DNA from: DAOTXL01 sp034434895
GTDB taxonomy: Bacteria; Chloroflexota; Anaerolineae; JAAYZQ01
Assembly (NCBI GenBank): GCA_034434895.1
Contig: DAOTYI010000208.1
Coordinates: 1 to 7,422 of the forward strand
DNA: 7,422 bases
Direction of reading: 5' to 3'
Position numbers and translations under genes: made by a program. Below are positions 1-6,700 of this stretch, piece by piece. Position 1 is the first letter of the stretch. Each line of letters starts with the position of its first letter. The notes under the pieces were generated by a model. The model was not told the DNA's origin, did no database searches, and was given only the letters and a program-made list of their open reading frames with translations.

Positions 1-60
1 CCCCCAACCCCCTTCCCCTCTCCGCCGCGGAGAGGGGAAGGAGGCCAGGGGGTAGGGGTG
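1..60. repeat. Large GC-rich imperfect palindrome (dispersed-repeat type)
   Basis: Two perfect 13-base arms, 12-24 (CTTCCCCTCTCCG) and 28-40 (CGGAGAGGGGAAG), are separated by only three bases. The symmetry continues outward with C-rich sequence at 1-12 against G-rich sequence at 48-58; the right arm carries about eight extra bases (near 41-48). Both strands therefore read roughly C-rich block, CTTCCCCTCTCCG, then its complement. No T-run follows, so it is a poor intrinsic terminator. I recall similar C-rich palindromes occurring in many intergenic copies in Chloroflexota and some other large genomes, but copy number cannot be seen here. The element may continue left of the window. Confidence 0.7.
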
Positions 61-110
61 AGGTCCACCCTGGCTGCCATTTATGTTGATTTTACATTGC
101 TGAGATAATC

Positions 111-115
111 AGGAG
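111..115 (+). promoter_or_regulatory. Shine-Dalgarno for the DUF4139 gene
   Basis: AGGAG (continuing as AGGAGAGG to 118) sits six bases before the ATG at 122. This is near-ideal spacing and fixes that start. It is the only strong Shine-Dalgarno in front of any gene in the window; the minus-strand genes lack one. Confidence 0.85.
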
Positions 116-121
116 AGGAAA

Positions 122-2047
122 ATGAGCATACCGATTACCCACGTGACGTTGTACAGGCACGGCGTCGGTTTTTTTGAGCGTCGGGCGCGGTTGAGCGGCG
201 AGAAGGTCGAGCTTTCCTTTCGCGTCGAGGAGATGAACGATGTTTTGAAAAGCCTGACGGCCATTGATTGGGGCGGTGGCCAGGTGCTGAGCATCAACTA
301 TCCCACCCCTCAGACGCGCCAGGAACGGCTGGCCGGCTGCTCGGTGCGGCTGGGGGATGACCGCAGCCTGCGCGACCTGCTGGTGGGCCTGCGGGGACGG
401 CGTGTGCGGCTCCGCCTCGATCAGGAGGAGGTGGTGGTCGGCGCGCTGCTGGGTCTGGATGAGGTGGCCGAGCGCCAGCCGATGGCCACGTCGCTGGTGT
501 CGCTGCTGTTGGACGACACGGACCGGGTCCAGACGGTCACTTTGGGCCGGGTGCAGGGGGTGGAGATCCTGGATGAGCGGGGGGCGCAGGACCTGCGTTT
601 TTTCCTGCAGACAGCCCTTACCCAGGAGGAGTATCGCCAGGTGGTGGTCCATCTTTCGCCGGGGGAGCATGACCTGTCGGTGAGCTACATCGCCCCGGCG
701 CCAACGTGGCGGGTCAGCTACCGGCTGGTGACGGAAGAAGGGGGCGACGGCCCGCAGGCTTTGCTCCAGGGTTGGGGCATTTTTGACAACCGCCTGGAGG
801 AGGATCTGGAGGGCATCTCCCTGTCGCTGGTGGCGGGAATGCCTATCAGCTTTGTCTATGACCTGTATACCCCCTTTACACCCACCCGGCCGGTCGTCAA
901 GGAGGAAGCCCGCGTGGCTGCTGGGCCGGTTGAGTTTGCCGAAGCGGAGCCTGTGCGCGGTGCAGAACTGGAGGAGATGGCTGCAAGGCCGATGGCCGCT
1001 CCGGCCCCGGCGGCTGCTCCCCTGGCCCGGAAGGCCATCAGCCGCGCAGCGTTGGACCAGGCCGCCCAGGTGACGGCCAGGGGCGAATCGCTGGGCGAGC
1101 TATTCCAGTATGTCATCGGTACGCCGGTGACGGTCGGGCGCGGCCAGTCGGCTATGGTGCCCATTGTCGCTGCCGACCTGAGCTACCGCAAGGACCTGCT
1201 CTACAACGGCAGCAAGATGCCGACCCATCCGGTGGCCACGCTGCGCCTGAGAAATGAGACGGGACTGACACTGGAACGCGGCCCGGTGACGGTCATCGAG
1301 AAGGGGGAATATGTTGGGGAGGCGGTGCTGCCCTTTACCGTCGAGGGGGGGGAGATCGTGGTGCCCTATGCCGTCGAACTGGGGGTGAAGATCGGCGAGG
1401 AGAGCGGTTCCCGCCGGGAGATCCACACCCTGACGATCCGAGGAGCCTATCTCCACTTTGAGGAGTGGGACCTCTGCTGGCACGAGTATCGGCTCCACAA
1501 CAGTATGAAAGAGAGGGTAACGGTGCTGGTCGAGCACCCCCGCCGCGCCAGCTATGAACTCTGGGATACGCCCCAGCCGAAGGAGAGCACCGACGAACAT
1601 CTGCGCTTTGAGGTGGTGGTACCGGCGCGCGACCAGGTCCGGCTGCGGGTTCAGGAACGCCGCCTGGTCAGGCGCTATGAGGAGGTGCAGAAGCAATCTT
1701 ACGAGGCGTTGAAGCAATATTTGGACCGTGGACTGCTCAATCGCCAGAACTATGATCAGATGGCCGAATTGCTCAAACTGTGGGAGAGGGTTGCGGCCAA
1801 CGAAAAGCGCCTGGCCGAAGTGGAAGCGGAGCGACAAAAGATCTACAAAGCTCAGCAGCAGATCCAGGGCAACATGGGGACGCTTTCGACCACAGGCAAA
1901 GAGGGGGCGCTGCGTGCCCGCTACGTGGAGCAGTTGGAGGCCAGCGAGAACCAGCTCCAGGGGTTGGCCCAGCGGGAATCGGACCTGCAAGCCGAGATCG
2001 AGCGGCTGAAGGGCGAGATCGAGGCCAGGCTGAAGGCGCTGGAGTAG
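122..2047 (+). CDS. DUF4139 domain-containing protein with C-terminal coiled coil
   Basis: This 641-residue protein resembles the DUF4139 family (related to the so-called mucoidy inhibitor A group), whose biochemical role is not established. The N-terminal beta-rich part (about 1-260) opens with ITHVTLYRHGVGFFER and contains the motif APTWRVSYRL (192-201) and a segment GMPISFVYDLYTPF (239-252). An Ala/Pro/Glu-rich low-complexity linker follows (about 258-318). The second beta-rich part (about 325-510) includes YNGSKMPTHPVATLRLRNET (361-380). The tail (about 514-641) is heptad-like, charged and coiled coil, interrupted near 582-596 by a Gly/Thr-rich turn, so it may fold back as a hairpin. There is no signal peptide or membrane span, so a cytosolic protein is expected. 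The start is set by AGGAG at 111-115. It is transcribed toward the minus-strand cluster with no shared promoter, so no functional link to it is implied. Family assignment is from recalled resemblance, not a search. Confidence 0.88.
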   Translation: MSIPITHVTLYRHGVGFFERRARLSGEKVELSFRVEEMNDVLKSLTAIDWGGGQVLSINYPTPQTRQERLAGCSVRLGDDRSLRDLLVGLRGRRVRLRLDQEEVVVGALLGLDEVAERQPMATSLVSLLLDDTDRVQTVTLGRVQGVEILDERGAQDLRFFLQTALTQEEYRQVVVHLSPGEHDLSVSYIAPAPTWRVSYRLVTEEGGDGPQALLQGWGIFDNRLEEDLEGISLSLVAGMPISFVYDLYTPFTPTRPVVKEEARVAAGPVEFAEAEPVRGAELEEMAARPMAAPAPAAAPLARKAISRAALDQAAQVTARGESLGELFQYVIGTPVTVGRGQSAMVPIVAADLSYRKDLLYNGSKMPTHPVATLRLRNETGLTLERGPVTVIEKGEYVGEAVLPFTVEGGEIVVPYAVELGVKIGEESGSRREIHTLTIRGAYLHFEEWDLCWHEYRLHNSMKERVTVLVEHPRRASYELWDTPQPKESTDEHLRFEVVVPARDQVRLRVQERRLVRRYEEVQKQSYEALKQYLDRGLLNRQNYDQMAELLKLWERVAANEKRLAEVEAERQKIYKAQQQIQGNMGTLSTTGKEGALRARYVEQLEASENQLQGLAQRESDLQAEIERLKGEIEARLKALE

Positions 2048-2084
2048 CCCCGTCCAGGAGCCGGTTTGAAACCCACTGCAGAAG

Positions 2085-2288
2085 CCTGTCAATGTATTTG
2101 TTTCCCGCGCCTCAGATCCACCGCAGAGACGCGGAGAACGCCGGGGAGACAGGGGAGGTCAGGCCGGAATCGAGGCTTCAGCCGGCCTTTTCCGCCTGAA
2201 GGTTCCACTCCCATTTGCTTCCCTGAGGCTCATGGGGAAAGAGATCTCTGCGCCCTCTGTGTCTCTGCGGTAAACAAATACCTGTCAA
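2085..2288. repeat. Inverted-repeat element flanked by 8-bp direct repeats (MITE-like)
   Basis: This gene-free stretch between the convergent genes is built as an inverted repeat. GTATTTGTTT at 2094-2103 is matched by AAACAAATAC at 2272-2281, and ACCGCAGAGAC at 2120-2130 by GTCTCTGCGGT at 2261-2271. The two boxes abut in the right arm, while 16 extra bases separate them in the left arm. Similarity continues imperfectly inward. CCTGTCAA occurs at 2085-2092 and again at 2281-2288, as a target-site duplication would. The interior has no transposase. I recall the ACCGCAGAGAC-type arm as a widespread intergenic repeat that produces spurious ORFs. Interpreting it as a non-autonomous mobile element is inference; a static dispersed repeat remains possible. 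A 10-base palindrome AGAGATCTCT lies at 2240-2249. Confidence 0.65.
2161..2191 (+). terminator. Weak hairpin with short T-run, possible terminator of the DUF4139 gene
   Basis: AGGCCGG (2161-2167) pairs perfectly with CCGGCCT (2182-2188) across a 14-base loop and is followed by TTTT (2188-2191). An alternative, mutually exclusive hairpin pairs CTTCAG (2176-2181) with CTGAAG (2196-2201). The T-run is short and the loop long, so this is a weak candidate. It lies 114 bases after the DUF4139 stop and inside the inverted-repeat element. Confidence 0.25.
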
Positions 2289-2289
2289 C

Positions 2290-3624
2290 TCAGCCCGGCA
2301 GCGACTTTTCAATCAGGCGTGCTGCCTCCGCGGCTCCACCGCAGGCTTTCATTCTTTCCCCGATCCTTTTGGCGTTTTCGGCATAGGAGGCATCTGACAG
2401 GATGTTGAACAGTCGGGTGCGCACCTCCTGGGCAGAGAGCCATTTCTTTCTTCCTGTGGCATCTATTTGGGGCACGATATAGTCACCGGCTCCCTGAGCA
2501 GCAATGCGCCGGGCGTTGCTCTCCCGCTCGGAAAAGGTGGGGAGGATCAGGGCCGGTTTCCCCGCATACAGCCCCATCTGGCTCGAAGCATAGCCACCAT
2601 GATGGATAAGCAGGTCACTTTTCTCCGCCATCGCCAGGCCGGGAACATAGGGTTCGTGCCGAAAGTTTGAGGGCAGGGGGACAAAACGGCGGGGGAGGGG
2701 ATGATAGCCGGTGGTAAGAATAACCTGCACCGCTTCGTCTGCCAGCGCTTCAATGCATGCCTCTAACACGACTGCCGAATCGCCAAAGGTGCGATAGCCG
2801 CGCATATACTGAAGGTTGCCCGGATACAACCAGATGACAGGCTGCTCTCTGTCAAGGTCCTCAATCCAGGCGGGCAACCTGTCCTCCGGCTTTTGCCATA
2901 GAACCGCTCCGATGTATGTCACCCTGGCGGTTTCTGGCAGGGGGTCCATTTCTGGCAGTCCGAGAACCAGCGTCATATCGCCAACCAGGAGGTCAGCGAT
3001 CTTTTCGATGAGGGGCAGGTGATAATCGGCCAGCACCTGATTGGTGGCCAGAACGGGGGAGGGCTGAAGGTCCAGAGGGGGTCTCTTCTTCCACCAGATA
3101 AAGCCCTGGCTCTGGGGATGCATATCCGGCTGGATGACGGTGATCAGTGGCTTATGGCTGGCCCTGGCGGCGATGCAGGCGAATGGGTTCCAAAAGTCCA
3201 CGATCGCATCCGGCTCCCAGGTGCGGATCACCTCTATCAAAGCCTCCACATTGACCCGGATGAATCGTTCATTCCACATGCCGAGCAGGTACATAAAGTG
3301 ATCGGTGTCCCAGATTTCTGCCGTGCTGGCTTTTGACATGTGCCTGATGAGGGACAGCAAGATCCGGACATTTTGTCCCCGATGTTGCCAGGTGAGGAAG
3401 CGGGCGATCTGTTTGAGACTGACATCCCCGGTCAGGAGGAGGAGATAGCGATTGGGCAGAAGGTTATCAAAACCTGCCCCGCTTATCAGCCTGCTCGGGG
3501 CCTGGGCCGGGTTGCAAAAGGTTACCTGATGTCCCCGCTTTCGCAATTCCTGCGCAATCGGCAAGGATCGTGCGGGCAGACCCAAATCGTTTGTCGGCAG
3601 GGTGGTCAAGAGATATTTCGACAT
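2290..3624 (-). CDS. GT-B fold glycosyltransferase, GT1/UGT-like
   Basis: This 444-residue protein has the length and layout of GT1 nucleotide-sugar glycosyltransferases. The N-terminal Rossmann-like half starts with MSKYLLTTLP and contains IAQELRKRGHQVTFCNP (23-39). The C-terminal donor half carries HHGGYASSQMGLYAGKP (341-357) and LPTFSERESNAR (361-372). These are the places of the family's HGGxG(T/S)xxE and DQxxNA donor motifs, but the second motif's DQ is ER (366-367) and the first motif's Glu is Met350. No signal peptide or membrane span is present, so it is cytosolic or peripheral. Donor and acceptor cannot be read from sequence. I chose the ATG at 3624 because the family begins this way; the frame is open further upstream (to 3768) but that extension is unlike any GT. 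There is no Shine-Dalgarno: the start lies two bases after the small ORF's stop, suggesting re-initiation. The sampled stretch 3241-3360 is about 52% GC, below the TPR gene. Confidence 0.88.
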   Translation of the reverse strand: MSKYLLTTLPTNDLGLPARSLPIAQELRKRGHQVTFCNPAQAPSRLISGAGFDNLLPNRYLLLLTGDVSLKQIARFLTWQHRGQNVRILLSLIRHMSKASTAEIWDTDHFMYLLGMWNERFIRVNVEALIEVIRTWEPDAIVDFWNPFACIAARASHKPLITVIQPDMHPQSQGFIWWKKRPPLDLQPSPVLATNQVLADYHLPLIEKIADLLVGDMTLVLGLPEMDPLPETARVTYIGAVLWQKPEDRLPAWIEDLDREQPVIWLYPGNLQYMRGYRTFGDSAVVLEACIEALADEAVQVILTTGYHPLPRRFVPLPSNFRHEPYVPGLAMAEKSDLLIHHGGYASSQMGLYAGKPALILPTFSERESNARRIAAQGAGDYIVPQIDATGRKKWLSAQEVRTRLFNILSDASYAENAKRIGERMKACGGAAEAARLIEKSLPG

Positions 3625-3626
3625 GG

Positions 3627-3737
3627 TCAACCGTTGGTATGACTCAATCGCTTGGGGCCCCAAAGGCTGAGCACCCCTGCGGCTACCAGAGCCAGGAGCA
3701 TGATGGTAAAGCCGATAATGGGAAGATTGACCTTCAT
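3627..3737 (-). CDS. Small single-span membrane peptide (36 aa)
   Basis: This short ORF encodes 36 residues: MKVNLP, then one hydrophobic helix (about 5-26, containing IIGFTIMLLALVAAGVLSLW), then a short basic tail GPKRLSHTNG. I do not recognise a family. Its support is mainly contextual. Its ATG overlaps the TGA of the upstream CHAT gene as ATGA (3737-3734), and its own TGA ends two bases before the glycosyltransferase ATG, so it exactly fills the gap between two real genes. No Shine-Dalgarno is visible, so translation would depend on coupling to the CHAT gene. It could be a small membrane partner of the CHAT protein, a substrate, or, through a frameshift, a membrane anchor for the glycosyltransferase. 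It could also be a chance open frame; the hydrophobic composition and precise junctions argue against that. Confidence 0.55.
   Translation of the reverse strand: MKVNLPIIGFTIMLLALVAAGVLSLWGPKRLSHTNG
3651..3664 (-). promoter_or_regulatory. G-GGC-CCC heptamer and G4C4 palindrome, possible -1 frameshift site
   Basis: The minus strand reads CTTTGGGGCCCCAAG here, containing the 12-base perfect palindrome TTGGGGCCCCAA (3652-3663). In the small-ORF frame the codons are TGG GGC CCC AAG, so the bases at 3660-3654 form G GGC CCC, an X XXY YYZ heptamer. A -1 slip there enters the frame of the glycosyltransferase, which is open from this point and would give WGPQAIESYQRLTMSKY. Such GC-rich heptamers are not efficient classical sites, and I see no clear pseudoknot downstream. 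The claim is positional only. Confidence 0.25.
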
Positions 3738-6700
3738 GGTGTTGGAGCACGGCCCCTGTAAGCTGCAAAGAGAGTGCCTCCCACCAACAGGGGGAGGATC
3801 AGAGAGAGGGCACAAACCTTCCCCTTTCTATCGGTGGGCTGGGCTGGTGGGAGGGTGGAGATGGTGACCTCCCCCACCGCTCCTGTCAGGCCAAAGGCGG
3901 CCCAGTAGTAGGGGTGGGCTGTGGCCGGGTCGGCCAGCAGCGCTTGCTGGGCAGACTGGAGGGCGGAGGCCGGGCCTGCCCCTGTCTGCATTGCCTGGTA
4001 GAAAGAGGCCATCAGTCTGGCAGTGGCGGCATCTTCCACCGGCCACAGGTCGGCGATGACCGCCGGGGCGCCAGCAGACAGAAAGGCCCGGTTCAGGGCC
4101 ATGACTTCGTCGCCGTTGCTGACCTGGCCCGCCTGGGATCGGCAGGCACTCAGGACCACCAGATCGGTTTCTGTCAGGTCCAGGCTGTAGATTTCATGGA
4201 CCTCCAGTCGTCCATCTTCTTTCCCGTCGGCAGCCAGGTCCAACCTGGAAAAGAGGGGTGACAGGGGTTGGTAGACGCCATGGACGGCCAGATGCAACAG
4301 GTCGGCCTTTTTCCCTTGCTGCTTGACGGCCTCTTCGGTGGCTTCCCGGCCCAGCAGGGGAGTGACTCCGTACAGGTCGGCAATGGCTTTGGCTTCAGCG
4401 GCAGCGTAAGGCAGGGAACCGTCGGGGTCACCCAGGATCAAGGCACGGCGGCCTATTTTCGTCCCTTTGTCCTGAAAAAAGGGCAGGCTGCTGGCACTGG
4501 GCAGATAGGAGAGGGTGTAGTCCTGGATCAGATCATGCTCACCGTCGTTCAGGGCAGCAAAGGACAGCCAATGCAGTGGGCCATGAGGAACGATGAGCAG
4601 GCGGGAATGACGAATGTAGGGCCGCAATGGGGCCAGGAGCAGATCATAGAGCTCTCGGTCGGCCTGGGATGCACCTGCGCTGCGGTTGGTGACCAGATTG
4701 TACCAGTATGACACTTTCTGAGCCAACCCCTTATCGTCCACAGGCAAAGACAGCAGGGTGGCCTTCTCGCCGTCTATCACCCAGGCCAGTGTGCCCAGAG
4801 GCGAAGTGGCATATTCGATGAGGGTGACCTGCCGCCCGGCCAGGAAGTGGGCCTGGAGTTCGGTCAGGGGAAGGATAGAGGGATGTTGCCACTCCTGATA
4901 GGCGGGATCCTGGCTGTGCATCTCCAGCAGCAGGTCGGCGTAAGCACGGCGCTGTGCTTCCAACTGCTCCCCCACAGCAGCCAGGCGATCCGGGTCTGGT
5001 GGAGTCTGAGCCTGGGCCTTTTCCAGCTCACTGAACAGACGGGCAACCTCCCCCCGGATGCGGGCCTCTCGCTTCGCCAGGTCGGGGGCGATGTCGGCCG
5101 ATAAACCGCCGGTCAGGTGCAGATTGGCCAACTGTTCCAAGAGAACCCGCGACTTGCTCTGCTCTACATACTCGAAGGCTCGTTCAGGCTGGTTCTGTTG
5201 ATAGGCCAGGTAGGCAGCCAGGTCGTACAGATCGGCCAGCCTGTCCAGGAAGGTCATCTTGAGCTCAGGGAGAGTGAGCAGGCCGTGCCAGGCTTCCAGA
5301 CGGTCAACAGCCTGCTGGAAGGCAGCCAGAGCCGCTGCCGGATCCCCTTCTTTCATTGCCTCGTAGCCCTGTCCCATCCAGGCCAGTAATTCGCCCCGCA
5401 CATCGCCAATGGCTGTAGCCTGTGTCTGAGCTTCGACAAAGGCCTGTCGTGCGGCCTCCAGGTTGCCATGTTCGAGCTGGATCAGTCCTAACCCAACCCC
5501 AGCTCGCACCTGGAGCAATCGGTTGCCTGTTTCGGTCGCCAGCTTGAAGGCCCGGGTTTGAGCACTCAGGGCCTGGTCGGCGTGACCCTGCTCCTGATAG
5601 ATGCGAGCCAGATAATTCAGGGCCAGCGTCTGGCCATCTCGATTTTCCAGCTCCTCCCACAGGGAGAGGGCGGCCTGAAGGTGGGCTTCGGCCTCTGTCA
5701 GAGGGTTGAGGTTTGCTCCGGGTGGAGTTGAGGGGAAGAGTAGCCAGAAAGTGCCCAAGGCATAATGGCTGTTGGCAATGTTCATCGTCTGGCCGGTGGC
5801 CTGGGCCTCTTCCAGCGCCTGTTCCAGGTGGACCTGCGCCCGCGACAGATCGCCGGCCAGCAGGTAGGCCTGGCCCAGCAGGGAGGCGACCTGAGCCAGG
5901 CCGGCCCGGTGGCCATATTCTTGAAAGATCGCCAGGGCCTGGTGGTAGTGGCCCAAGGCGGTTTGGACATCGCCCTGGTTGGCGTAGAGGTTCCCCTGGT
6001 TGGCCAGGATGTGGGCACGGGCCAGACGGTCGCCCAGCGTATCGGCCAGGCGCAGTGCCTGGTCATAGGTGGCCTGGGCCTGCTCTATCTGACCGGCCCC
6101 GGTCCGGGCGGCAGCCAGGTTGGAGAGCAGTTGCAGTTCTTTGGTCTGGTTCTTTTCTTCCTGCCAAAGGGCGATGGCGCGGCGAAAATAGTCCTCGGCC
6201 TGAGCATAACGGCCCCGCTGGAGGTCAAGGGCGCCCAGGTTGGTCAGGCTATCGGCTTCACCGGCGCGGTCGTTCAACTGTTGTTGGAAGCCGAGGGCTG
6301 TTTGCAGGTAAGCCTCGGCCTGGGCGTGGCGGCCCAACTGGATCAGGGCCAGGCCTCCCCCGTCCAGGGAGGCTGCCTCGTTTCGCCGGTCGCCGATGGC
6401 CCGCCAGTCGGTCAGGGCCAGTTCATACTGTCCCAACGCAGCGAGGTAAGCCCCCTGGAGCAGGAGGGTGTTGCCCCAGTTGTGGTGGACGGTGGCCCGG
6501 TTCGCCACGTCTGCCAGGGCCTCAAAGATGGGCAGGGCCTGGGTGTATAGGGCCAGGGCCTGGGCATAGTTGCCGCTCTGACCGTAGGCGTTGCCCAGGT
6601 TTGTGCGGGTGACGGCAAGCTGTTTGTCATCCTGTTCAGCTTCATACCGGGGGATCAGTTCGCTCCAGATGGCGATGGCTTCCTGGAAGCGACCCTGCTC

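Noticed and set aside
101..109. Extended -10-like TGAGATAAT before the DUF4139 gene
   Set aside because: Transcription from it would start near 116, inside the Shine-Dalgarno, leaving an unusable leader, and there is no -35 match at proper spacing. The real promoter is not resolved.
92..670. 192-residue minus-strand open frame at the left end
   Set aside because: It is antisense to the start of the DUF4139 gene, rich in His/Gln/Leu, and covers that gene's own ribosome site.
1100..2092. 330-residue minus-strand open frame opposite the DUF4139 gene
   Set aside because: It is antisense to a gene with clear family motifs and a good ribosome site; the long open frame comes from high GC and the product is low-complexity, without a recognisable domain.
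2066..2386. 106-residue + strand open frame across the intergenic region
   Set aside because: It is a translation of the inverted-repeat arms (stretches such as TAETRR and CALCVSAV typical of repeat-derived spurious ORFs) and runs into the glycosyltransferase gene on the other strand.
3625..3768. N-terminal extension of the glycosyltransferase to the start at 3768
   Set aside because: The extra 48 residues resemble no glycosyltransferase N-terminus and overlap the end of the CHAT gene in another frame; MSKYLLTTLP at 3624 fits the family.
5713..6612. Long + strand open frames (including 5765-6550) opposite the TPR array
   Set aside because: The products are Gly/Pro/Arg- or Gly/Gln/Val-rich reflections of the repeated TPR codons, with no ribosome site and no recognisable fold.
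5776..6620. Regular 120-bp spacing considered as a tandem DNA repeat or CRISPR-like array
   Set aside because: The periodicity is explained by TPR codons in one reading frame; the units are diverged and there are no identical repeats with unique spacers.
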